A DNA stretch of 64,000 nt. It comes from Aestuariimicrobium ganziense (GTDB lineage: Bacteria; Actinomycetota; Actinomycetes; Propionibacteriales; Propionibacteriaceae). Where the stretch lies: assembly GCF_015352975.1 (NCBI RefSeq), contig NZ_JACYIZ010000003.1, positions 248,001-312,000 on the forward strand, read 5' to 3'. How positions within the stretch are numbered: position 1 is the stretch's first letter; each line of letters opens with the position of its first letter. The position numbers and the translations under genes are program-made. Shown here piece after piece: positions 26,144-33,364 of the stretch. The notes beneath the pieces were generated by a model, which did not search any database, was not told where the DNA came from, and saw nothing but the letters and a program-made list of their open reading frames with translations.

Positions 26144-26638
26144 GTGGTCACCGAGGTCGACGACGTGGTCGAGATCGCCGTTGGCATGTGGGAGTTCGGC
26201 GCCAACGACGAGGCTCCCGTCGCGCCCACACCACCCACGCACTGGCAGCGGCAGCTGAGCCGCGCTGCGCTGGTGGTCACCGCCTTCGTCGTGGCTGTCG
26301 CCGCCGGGGTGCTGGGCACCACCCGCACCACCATCCCTGGCCCCACCACCACCGTCACCGCCACCCAGACCGCCCAGGTCGCCACTTCGGCAGACCCACT
26401 TCGGGGCGTGGTGCCCGCTGGTGAGTGGCGGGTCGGGTTCGAGGTGCCGCCGGGGGAGTACCTGGTGATGGTCGAAGCCGCGAGCACGATGTGTGAGTGG
26501 ACCACCAGGACCCGCGTCGCTGGCACCACCTGGTCGAAGGCCCGAACCCAGCGGACCAGCACCTATGCGGTGGTGACGCTCACCGAGTTGGGTGACTGGG
26601 TCTCGAGCACCGGCTGCCACTGGAGGCGCCATGGCTGA
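26144..26638 (+). CDS. Single-pass membrane protein, paralog family member B
   Basis: 164 residues; GTG 26144 follows AGGAGAGG. Cytoplasmic N terminus about 35 residues, membrane helix about 42-60 (ALVVTAFVVAVAAGVLG), linker PGPTTTVTATQTAQ, then the extracellular domain VPPGEYLVMVE...MCEW...VTL...STGCHWRR. It differs from the others in holding EW rather than W-x-R after the first cysteine. The gene overlaps member C by 8 nt. The B-C pair has the same layout as the E-F pair. Confidence 0.75.
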   Translation: MVTEVDDVVEIAVGMWEFGANDEAPVAPTPPTHWQRQLSRAALVVTAFVVAVAAGVLGTTRTTIPGPTTTVTATQTAQVATSADPLRGVVPAGEWRVGFEVPPGEYLVMVEAASTMCEWTTRTRVAGTTWSKARTQRTSTYAVVTLTELGDWVSSTGCHWRRHG

Positions 26639-27098
26639 GCGGACCACTGGCGCCACCCGCCGCCGACGAGGGGTGATCACCCTCGCCTGGCTGGCGGCGG
26701 CTGTGTTCGCGCTGGTCAGTGGCTGGTCGGTGGGTGCCAGGGCGCTCGGACCGGTCCAGGTGCCCGGACCCACCGCGACCCACCTGGTGCAGGTGACCGT
26801 ACCGGTCCTCGCCCCAGTCACGGTCGGGCCGGACTGGTCGGCTGACCCGGCCAGCCCTCATCCCGCGGGCATCCCCGAGGGCCGCCACGAGGTGTCGCGA
26901 CTGGTGCTGGGCGAGTACCTGGGCATCCCGGCCAACCCCGGGCAACCCTGCCGGTGGCAGCGGTTGGGTCGTCCCGATCGCAACGGCGACCCGACGGTGC
27001 ACGAGCGTGGTGGTGACTCGGTGCCGACCCGGGCCACGATCCGTGAGGTCGACGCCTGGTTCGAGAGCCACGGGTGCCAGTGGAAGCACCTGGGCTGA
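26631..27098 (+). CDS. Single-pass membrane protein, paralog family member C
   Basis: 155 residues from the ATG at 26631, which has GGAGG 6 nt upstream, inside the end of member B. The N-terminal tail is short and basic (RRRRG) before the helix (about 14-36), a positive-inside arrangement. The linker has PGPTATHLVQVTV; the extracellular part ends with CRWQRLGRPDRNG ... ATIREVD ... FESHGCQWKHLG, the family pattern. Partner of B by overlap. No signal peptidase site seen, so it probably stays anchored. Confidence 0.75.
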   Translation: MAERTTGATRRRRGVITLAWLAAAVFALVSGWSVGARALGPVQVPGPTATHLVQVTVPVLAPVTVGPDWSADPASPHPAGIPEGRHEVSRLVLGEYLGIPANPGQPCRWQRLGRPDRNGDPTVHERGGDSVPTRATIREVDAWFESHGCQWKHLG

Positions 27099-27168
27099 TC
27101 GCGACACGCCCGGGGGGTTGACACCGCTTGGCAGACTGGAAGGCATCACCCGAACTGGGGGGCGAGCC

Positions 27169-27690
27169 ATGGTGGCAGCGATCGTCGGCGCCGACGAACT
27201 CGAAGTGCTGCCTGCCCGCACCGACCTGGGCGTCGACGAGGTGCCCCGCTGGAAGTTCACCAGCATCGACCCCCGCACCAAGCGCCGACAGTCGCTCGGC
27301 TGGATGGCCACCCTGCTGCTGGTCGCGGTGGCTGCACTGGCCGCCGGGGCTGCGGCACCCCTGGGTCCCACCTTCGTCAAGGTCGAGCCGATGCGGGCCG
27401 CCCCACCCGGCGTCGACCCCCGGGCGCTGCCGCTGCTGTTGGCTCGCGACTCGGGCAGTTCGTCCGCCTTGGGCAACGGCACCGTGACCGCTCCCGAACT
27501 GGCGGTGGGCACGTTCGGGGTCGTGCCCAGCGTCAAGGGCCAGGCCTGTTACTGGGAACGCCGCGAACCTCGTGATGGTCGGCTGGTCAGGGCGACGTCG
27601 GGCTGGGTGACCACCTATGCCGAGATCGTCATCGAGGCCCCCGACCAGGTGCTGCACAGTTCCGGCTGCTGGTGGAGCCTGGTCCGGTGA
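27169..27690 (+). CDS. Single-pass membrane protein, paralog family member D
   Basis: 173 residues from the ATG at 27169 (GGGGGGCGAG upstream). The cytoplasmic N terminus (about 40 residues, DELEVLPARTDLG) is followed by a membrane helix (about 44-65, MATLLLVAVAALAAGAAA). The extracellular domain reads ELAVGTFGV...CYWERREPRDG...AEIVIE...HSSGCWWSLV, again with the two-cysteine pattern. Its stop overlaps the GTG of member E by 4 nt (GTGA). Confidence 0.75.
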   Translation: MVAAIVGADELEVLPARTDLGVDEVPRWKFTSIDPRTKRRQSLGWMATLLLVAVAALAAGAAAPLGPTFVKVEPMRAAPPGVDPRALPLLLARDSGSSSALGNGTVTAPELAVGTFGVVPSVKGQACYWERREPRDGRLVRATSGWVTTYAEIVIEAPDQVLHSSGCWWSLVR

Positions 27691-28229
27691 CCGACCAACT
27701 CGAGGTCGGGGTCGCCGGCCGGGCCGACTTCGTCGACGAGGACGACGACCGCGTCGGGCCTCATGTCGGTGCTGGCACGGTCCTGTCGGATGACCCCCGT
27801 GGACGACGGTCGCGCGGCCCCCGCACCGCGCTGGCCTGGGCCACCGCCGTCCTGGTCTGCCTTGCCGTGGGCACCGTGGCGGGTGCCGCCGCCGACGGAG
27901 GGGTGACCGCTCCCCCCAGCACGGTGACCAGCACCGCGACCCGCATCCGCACCGAGACGCCGGTGGCGATCGTCGTCCAGACCTACTGGGGTACGGGTGC
28001 ACTCGCGCAGGGGCAGCTCCAGGATGATGCGGTGGTGCCGGGCCGGTATGCCGCGGTGCGGCGCGAGGTCAACCGCCCCTGCCGGTGGCAGCGGATGCAG
28101 TATGCGCCGATGGCCCACGGGCCGAAGGTGCTCGAGGAGGGTGAGTCGTCCACCACCACGGTCGTCACCATCGCCGAGACCGACGACATCTTCTGGTCGA
28201 TGGGCTGCCACTGGAGGCGCGTTGGCTGA
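27687..28229 (+). CDS. Single-pass membrane protein, paralog family member E
   Basis: 180 residues from the GTG at 27687, which overlaps the stop of D. N-terminal acidic cytoplasmic part (FVDEDDDRVGPH), membrane helix about 50-66, linker TVTSTATRIRTETP, and extracellular domain VVPGRYAAVRR...CRWQRMQYAP...VTIAETDDIF...GCHWRRVG. The last 18 nt before the overlap with F (GGCTGCCACTGGAGGCGC) are identical to the end of member B, which points to duplication of the B-C pair. GTG 27672 is an alternative start. Confidence 0.72.
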   Translation: MTDQLEVGVAGRADFVDEDDDRVGPHVGAGTVLSDDPRGRRSRGPRTALAWATAVLVCLAVGTVAGAAADGGVTAPPSTVTSTATRIRTETPVAIVVQTYWGTGALAQGQLQDDAVVPGRYAAVRREVNRPCRWQRMQYAPMAHGPKVLEEGESSTTTVVTIAETDDIFWSMGCHWRRVG

Positions 28230-28656
28230 GCATCGAGACGTGACGTCCACCCCACGCCGCGGTGGATTCCGGTTCTGGTGGGGTGTGCTCGCCTGCCTGG
28301 CAGCCACCGCCCTCGGACTCACCCTGGGCAGCCAGGGCGCCCAGGGAGTCCGTGCCCAGGCACCGACCTCGACGAAGATCGAGCGCACCCGCGTCGTGGT
28401 GACCGCCCCGACCGCCACCCGCACTTGGGTGCGCGAGGCCGACGGCGACCTGATCGACGGCTGGCTGACCAGCGACCTGTTCACCCCCGGCGTCTACGAC
28501 GGCGTCGTCGTCGACGCCAAGTGGCCGTGCGGCTGGTACCTGGTCAGCAAGGACGACACCCGCGAGGGCACCTCGTCCCCGACGGCGGTGGTGAGCATCG
28601 GTGACGACGTGGTCGCCGTCTCGTCCCGCAACTGCCTGTGGAGGAAGCGACCATGA
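28222..28656 (+). CDS. Single-pass membrane protein, paralog family member F
   Basis: 144 residues from a TTG at 28222. The TTG is chosen because GGAGG lies 6 nt upstream and because the site lines up exactly with the ATG of member C (ATGGCTGAGC against TTGGCTGAGC), with the same 8-nt overlap. Short N terminus, helix about 17-36 (FWWGVLACLAATALGLTLG), linker with TRVVVTAPTATRTW, then LFTPGVYDGVVV...CGWYLVSKDD...VVSIGDD...SRNCLWRKRP. The weak start codon may lower its output relative to E. Confidence 0.7.
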   Translation: MAEHRDVTSTPRRGGFRFWWGVLACLAATALGLTLGSQGAQGVRAQAPTSTKIERTRVVVTAPTATRTWVREADGDLIDGWLTSDLFTPGVYDGVVVDAKWPCGWYLVSKDDTREGTSSPTAVVSIGDDVVAVSSRNCLWRKRP

Positions 28657-28683
28657 CCATGACGACCAGAGCGGGAGGCTGCC

Positions 28684-29355
28684 ATGGCTGACCTCGAGGT
28701 GATCCGCGGCCACGGCGGCTTCGGCGACGACGAGGAGCACGGTGAGGAGTTCGACAGGATCTTGGCCGAGGCGCCACTGGCCAAGGCGCCGGCCGAGCGG
28801 GCTTCGGTCGAGCCGGGCGCTGCGGGCGACGGCGATGACCTCGACGACCCGGACGACGACGACCGCGACCCCGCGCCCGTGCCTGCGGTTGGGCCCAGGC
28901 CGCGTGGGTACAAGGCGTTCGCCCTGACCGCAGCACTGGCGGGCTCGCTGATCGTCGGGGTGATCGCGGGTGCCGCCGGCACTGCCCCGGTCGCTGAGCC
29001 CGCAGCCACGGTCACCGCAACCGCCACCAAGACCCAGTGGCGGCGCTACCGACCCCCCACCCAGACCGTCGTCGTGGTCAACACCGATGGGTCCACCTCG
29101 GGCACCGGGGTGATCGAGGTGTCGATTGACCCCGGCCGACCGCGGATGGACGGCTTCTGGGCCGTCGGCAACGGCGTCGCGCCGGGCACCTACGAAGGTC
29201 GGCCCGCCGTCACCGGCGGCACCTGCTACTGGATGCGCTACCAAGGCCAGACGATGGTCGAGTTGGTCGAGGCCTCCACACCCACCCGGGTGCGGATCGA
29301 GGAGAAGGACACCCAGTTCGCCAGCTTCGGCTGCCTCTGGTACCGCGAGGTCTGA
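28684..29355 (+). CDS. Single-pass membrane protein, paralog family member G
   Basis: 223 residues, the longest of the set; GGGAGG precedes the ATG at 28684. The N-terminal 75 residues are strongly acidic (DDLDDPDDDDRD) and start MADLEVIRGHGGF like member A. Helix about 79-99, linker ATVTATATKTQW with a basic patch, extracellular domain GVAPGTYEGRPAV...CYWMRYQG...VRIEEKDTQFASFGCLWYREV. Last of the tandem genes; 28 nt after F. Confidence 0.75.
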   Translation: MADLEVIRGHGGFGDDEEHGEEFDRILAEAPLAKAPAERASVEPGAAGDGDDLDDPDDDDRDPAPVPAVGPRPRGYKAFALTAALAGSLIVGVIAGAAGTAPVAEPAATVTATATKTQWRRYRPPTQTVVVVNTDGSTSGTGVIEVSIDPGRPRMDGFWAVGNGVAPGTYEGRPAVTGGTCYWMRYQGQTMVELVEASTPTRVRIEEKDTQFASFGCLWYREV

Positions 29356-29382
29356 GCCGTTCTGGTGTCGTCGAGAGGGGCG

Positions 29383-29967
29383 TCAGCTGCGCAGTGTCTC
29401 GACCAGAGCGCGAGCTGCTCGTCCGGCGACGTCGACGACCACGTCGGTCGGCACCCCGGCGTCCAACTGACCGAACCCGGCCTCGACCAGGCCTTGGGTC
29501 AGGGCGGCCGCCACCGGCGCGGTCTGGGCGTCGGCGAGGTCGTCCCAGGCCTCGAACAGGGTGGTGTGCAGCAGGTGGTGGGTGTCGTCGAGCAGGTCGA
29601 GTGAGGACGACCCGGCGGCCAGTGCCCCGCCCAGCCCGATCAGCCAGCCGTGCCCGGTGGCGCCGGCCTCACGCAGGTTGGCCGTCACCCACGTGAGCAC
29701 CCGCTCGTCGGGGCTTGTGGCCTGCTCGAGGGCGGACGAGACCGCCTCGACCCACCCCGGCAGGTGCCGCTCGAGGACGAGCCCAGCCAGGTCGTCCACG
29801 CTGTTGACGTAGCGATAGATGCTGTTGCGGGCGATCCCGGCAGCGCTGCTCACCGTGCCCGCCGTGAGCGGCTCACCCCGGCGCAGCAGCGCCTCGGCGG
29901 CGTCGACCAGCGCGGTCAGCACGTGCGTACGGTGTTCGGCGACAGTTGGAGCGGAGATCTTCGGCAC
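29383..29967 (-). CDS. TetR family transcriptional regulator
   Basis: 194 residues from the GTG at 29967 (GAGAGGAG upstream). The N-terminal helix-turn-helix is clear: LVDAAEALLRRGEPLTAGTVSSAAGIARNSIYRYVNSVDDLAGLVLERHL, split at about residues 20-70. The C-terminal ligand domain is helical and hydrophobic (GLGGALAAGSSSLDLLDD). It diverges from the DUF2871 gene at 30098, with the large inverted repeat at 30014-30064 between them, so it probably represses that gene and itself. Confidence 0.88.
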   Translation of the reverse strand: MPKISAPTVAEHRTHVLTALVDAAEALLRRGEPLTAGTVSSAAGIARNSIYRYVNSVDDLAGLVLERHLPGWVEAVSSALEQATSPDERVLTWVTANLREAGATGHGWLIGLGGALAAGSSSLDLLDDTHHLLHTTLFEAWDDLADAQTAPVAAALTQGLVEAGFGQLDAGVPTDVVVDVAGRAARALVETLRS

Positions 29968-30013
29968 CGGGGGCTCCTCTCTGCAGTGCGCGGTCGACGG
30001 CGGGTGAGTTTGA

Positions 30014-30064
30014 CGACAGGGTGTCGCCAACCCTAGCGTGGACCGTGTTGGCGACACCCTGTCG
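30014..30064. promoter_or_regulatory. TetR-type operator: 18-bp perfect inverted repeat
   Basis: CGACAGGGTGTCGCCAAC (30014-30031) and GTTGGCGACACCCTGTCG (30047-30064) are exact inverted copies separated by 15 bp. Each arm holds its own smaller dyad (GTGT-5-ACAC in the right arm), so two regulator dimers could bind. It sits in the 130-bp gap between the divergent TetR and DUF2871 genes. Confidence 0.7.
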
Positions 30065-30097
30065 CATCATCATCCGAGACCCGTTGAGGAGTCAACA

Positions 30098-30580
30098 ATG
30101 AGCACGCTCGCACCCACCACGCGGGCCACCCGCACCCTGGCCACCTGGTCGGCTGTCTTCGCCGGCCTGGGTCTGGCCTCGGGGCTCTACTACCGCGAGT
30201 TCAGCAAGCACTACAACTGGGACGCCCGCTCGCAGCTCAACGTCGCCCACACCCACTGGCTGATGCTGGGCGCAGTGCTGGGCCTGGTCTTCACCCTGGT
30301 CGAGGACCGCTTCCGGATCAGCGAGCGCGGCAAGCAGTTCACCGCCTTCCTGATCACGTGGATCGCCGGTGTGGTCATCACCTCGGGCATGTTGGTCTTC
30401 AAGGGCTCCGCGCAGATCATGGAGAAGTCGTGGGCCGACAGCCCGGCGCTGGCCGGCATCTCGGGCCTGGGCCACATGACCCTGACCGCGATGTTCATCC
30501 TGTTCTTCCTGGGCCTGCTCGCACAGATCAAGAAGGCGCAGGCCACACCGGCGGCGCAGGAGCCTACAGTGAGCGTGTGA
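30098..30580 (+). CDS. DUF2871 family membrane protein
   Basis: 160 residues with four membrane spans (about 14-32, 48-66, 83-105, 122-142). The His-containing motif LNVAHTHWLMLGAVLGLVF matches the conserved start of DUF2871 proteins (NTHTH.. type). GAGGAGTC precedes the ATG at 30098. The family function is not known. It is likely to be under the control of the divergent TetR gene. The stop overlaps the next GTG by 4 nt (GTGTGA), so the two are coupled. Confidence 0.82.
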   Translation: MSTLAPTTRATRTLATWSAVFAGLGLASGLYYREFSKHYNWDARSQLNVAHTHWLMLGAVLGLVFTLVEDRFRISERGKQFTAFLITWIAGVVITSGMLVFKGSAQIMEKSWADSPALAGISGLGHMTLTAMFILFFLGLLAQIKKAQATPAAQEPTVSV

Positions 30581-31140
30581 CCGACCTGCTCACCCACCAT
30601 CGGGCGGCCCAACTCGTTCAGGTGCTTGCCAATCCCACCCTGACCCGGCTTCTCGGCGCCATGCCGACGAGGCCGGGTCAGTCCGTTCAGGTCACCGACC
30701 TGCTGGCCAAGGCGGGGCTCGACAGCCGCACCGGCGCCCCAGCACTGGCCCGAGCCCTCGAACTCGACCTGCTCGAGACCACCGACGACGGCCTGGTGCT
30801 GAACCGCACCGGTATCGAGCAGGCCGCCAACGACCTGGTCGCCAGCTCACCACTGGTCGCGCTCGTCGAGAGGCATCCCGACCTTGCCGCGTTCGTCCGT
30901 CTGGGACGATTCGCCGGCTGGCCATCCGACCACGACCGCGAGGACCGGGTCTTCGCCGCGATCGCCGAACTGTTCATCCCCGGGGAGCAGTGGGACGAGA
31001 CCGAACTCACCGCCGTGATCGCCCAGTGGCACGACGACCCCGCACTGGTCAGGCGGGGTCTGGCTGACCGCGGCCTGCTGGTCCGTGACCCCGGTTCGCA
31101 GGTCTCCACCGTCCCCCAGGCAGCAGGAGCAGACAGATGA
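30577..31140 (+). CDS. DUF2087 domain protein, probable DNA-binding regulator
   Basis: 187 residues from the GTG at 30577. The N-terminal half looks like a winged-helix (LLAKAGLDSRTGAPALARALELDLLETTDDGLVLN region). The C-terminal part has the DUF2087 pattern: RVFAAIAELFIPGEQWDETELTAVI...HDDPALVRRGLADRGLLVRDPG. DUF2087 proteins are thought to be transcriptional regulators. It overlaps both neighbours (GTGA before, ATGA after), placing DUF2871, DUF2087 and the GH42 gene in one operon. Confidence 0.8.
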   Translation: MTDLLTHHRAAQLVQVLANPTLTRLLGAMPTRPGQSVQVTDLLAKAGLDSRTGAPALARALELDLLETTDDGLVLNRTGIEQAANDLVASSPLVALVERHPDLAAFVRLGRFAGWPSDHDREDRVFAAIAELFIPGEQWDETELTAVIAQWHDDPALVRRGLADRGLLVRDPGSQVSTVPQAAGADR

Positions 31141-33287
31141 GCACCCAGAGTTCCGCCTCCCAGAACTCCCAGAACCCCGCGCTGGGTTCGGGCATCAGGT
31201 TCGGCGCGGCCTACTACCCCGAGTACCGGCCCGAGTACGGCGACCTCGACGCCAGCACCCTCGAGCGCGACCTCGACCTGATGGTCGAGACCAACTTCTC
31301 GGTGATCAGGGTCGGTGAGTCGGTGTGGACGACCTGGGAACCGCGCGACGGCGAATTCAACCTCGACTGGCTGCAGCCCACGCTCGATGGCGCCCACGAG
31401 CGCGGCATCCAGGTCATCCTGGGCACCCCGACCTATGCCATCCCGCCGTGGCTGTGGACCAAGCACCCCGAGGTGGCCGGTGAACCGAGGACCGGTCAGC
31501 CGATGGGCTGGGGTATGCGCCAGGAGGTCGACTTCACCCACCCCGCCTTCCTCGAGCACGCCGAGCGGGTGATCCGCAGGATCGTGGAGCGCTACGCCGA
31601 CCACCCTGCGGTGATCGGCTACCAGGTCGACAACGAACCCGGTGCGATGCTGTTCCACAACGAGGGCACCTTCGCCGGATTCCTCGAGTGGCTCGAGCAG
31701 ACCTACGGCGACGTCGAGACCCTCAACCGCGAATGGGGCCTGGTCTACTGGTCGCACCGCATCAACGAGTGGCGCGAACTGTGGCGCCCCGACAACAACT
31801 TCCAGCCGCAGTACGGGCTGGCCTGGCGGCGTTACCAGAACCTGTGCACCACCAAGTTCATCGGCTGGCAGGCCGACATCGTGCGCGAGTACGCCCGCGA
31901 CGACCAGTTCGTCACCACCTGCATCTCGCTCGACCGCCCGGCGATGCACGAGCAGCAGTTGGCCGAGCGGCTCGACGTCAGCGCGATGAACCCCTACTTC
32001 GGGGTGCAGGACCACCTCGACCTCACCCAGGACCTGAGCCGGCTCGACTCGTGGGTGCGCACCGGGGTCACCGGCCTGCTCGAGTTGGCCGACCGTGGCT
32101 ACGGCATCCGCCAGGAGCGCTTCCTGGTCACCGAGACCAATGCCGCCTCGATCGGCTGGTGGTGGGTGCACCAGCCGCCCTACCCGGGCCAGTTGGTGCA
32201 GTCGGGGCTCGCCCTGGTCGCCCGCGGAGCTGCGATGGTCGAGTACTGGCACTGGCACACCCTGCACTTCGGCACCGAGACCTACTGGGGTGGCGTGCTG
32301 CCGCACAGCCAGCAGCCCGGACGCGTGCAGGCCGAGATCGCCGAACTCGGCTCGATCCTGGCCGGGCTCGGTGACCGGCTCGACGGCTACGTGCCTGATG
32401 CCGACGTCGCGATCCTGTGGTCGACCGACACCAAGCAGTCGTTCGAGGACTTCGGGCCGCTGTGCAATGCCGACGGCTCGCCACGACGCACCGGCTACAC
32501 CGACATCGTCAACGCCCACCACGCCGCGGTCGTCCACGCCGGTGGTCAGGCGCGCATCCTGCACGCCGAGCAACTCGACCAGATGAGCGTCGAGGAGTTG
32601 GTGGCCCAGTTCCCGGTGCTGGTCGCCGCCGCGTTCTACGTGGCGCGCACCGACCAGTTGCAGAAGCTGCGCGACTACGCGGCCGCCGGCGGGCACCTGG
32701 TGATCGGTCCGCGCACCGGCTACGGGGACGACGAGACTCGCGCCCGGCTGGGCGTCGCTCCCGACGTGCTGGCCGAGGCCGCCGGCCTGCACTACGAGGA
32801 GTTCACCAGCCTGATGGAGCCACTGCCGGTCGTCAGCGGCGCCGTCGAGGTGCCCGAGGACGCCGAGGCGACCTGGTGGGCCGACCTGGTGGTCGTCGAT
32901 GACGCCGAGGTGCTGGCCAGCTACCTGCACCACCACTTCGGCCAGTACCCGGCCGCCACCTCGCGCGCCTTCGAGCAGGGTCGAGTGAGCTACATCGGCA
33001 CCGTGCCCAACCGAGGTCTGGGACGATCGCTGATGCGCCACCTGATGGACGAGCCGATCGCCTCCGGGTGGTGCGAGGACGCCGCGGTCACCGTGATGTC
33101 GGGCACCACGTCGCGCGGTCGGGTGTACTTCGTCCACAACTGGAGCCCCAGGGTGGCCAGTGTCAGCGTGCCGGTGGCGGTCACCGACCTGGTCGGTGGT
33201 GAGGAGCTCGGGTCGGGGTCGGTGCTCGACCTGCCGGCCTGGTCGGTGCGGGTCTTCGCCGAGCGTGCCGTGGGCTCGGGCACCTGA
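31137..33287 (+). CDS. GH42 family beta-galactosidase
   Basis: 716 residues, intracellular (no signal peptide). It cleaves terminal beta-galactosides from oligosaccharides. The TIM barrel starts GSGIRFGAAYYPEY; the acid/base is Glu167 (YQVDNEPG) and the nucleophile is Glu333 (LVTETNAASIGW). The trimerisation domain (about 400-600, GYVPDADVAILWSTDTKQ) and a small beta-sandwich C-terminal domain (about 640-716) follow, as in bacterial BgaA-type enzymes. ATGA overlap with the DUF2087 gene. No transporter lies next to it, but the importer at 40636-43845 could supply substrates. Confidence 0.92.
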   Translation: MSTQSSASQNSQNPALGSGIRFGAAYYPEYRPEYGDLDASTLERDLDLMVETNFSVIRVGESVWTTWEPRDGEFNLDWLQPTLDGAHERGIQVILGTPTYAIPPWLWTKHPEVAGEPRTGQPMGWGMRQEVDFTHPAFLEHAERVIRRIVERYADHPAVIGYQVDNEPGAMLFHNEGTFAGFLEWLEQTYGDVETLNREWGLVYWSHRINEWRELWRPDNNFQPQYGLAWRRYQNLCTTKFIGWQADIVREYARDDQFVTTCISLDRPAMHEQQLAERLDVSAMNPYFGVQDHLDLTQDLSRLDSWVRTGVTGLLELADRGYGIRQERFLVTETNAASIGWWWVHQPPYPGQLVQSGLALVARGAAMVEYWHWHTLHFGTETYWGGVLPHSQQPGRVQAEIAELGSILAGLGDRLDGYVPDADVAILWSTDTKQSFEDFGPLCNADGSPRRTGYTDIVNAHHAAVVHAGGQARILHAEQLDQMSVEELVAQFPVLVAAAFYVARTDQLQKLRDYAAAGGHLVIGPRTGYGDDETRARLGVAPDVLAEAAGLHYEEFTSLMEPLPVVSGAVEVPEDAEATWWADLVVVDDAEVLASYLHHHFGQYPAATSRAFEQGRVSYIGTVPNRGLGRSLMRHLMDEPIASGWCEDAAVTVMSGTTSRGRVYFVHNWSPRVASVSVPVAVTDLVGGEELGSGSVLDLPAWSVRVFAERAVGSGT

Positions 33288-33364
33288 CCTGCTGAGTGCC
33301 CGTGCTCAAACCCGGCTTGCGGGCCGGGGTGACGACCCGTTCCACTGCGAGGGTCGAGGGCATC

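Noticed and set aside
30687-33137. 816-residue open frame on the minus strand opposite the GH42 gene
   Set aside because: It is the complement of a high-GC gene; its translation is His/Arg/Val/Gly-rich low complexity with no family motifs, while the plus strand carries catalytic GH42 residues.
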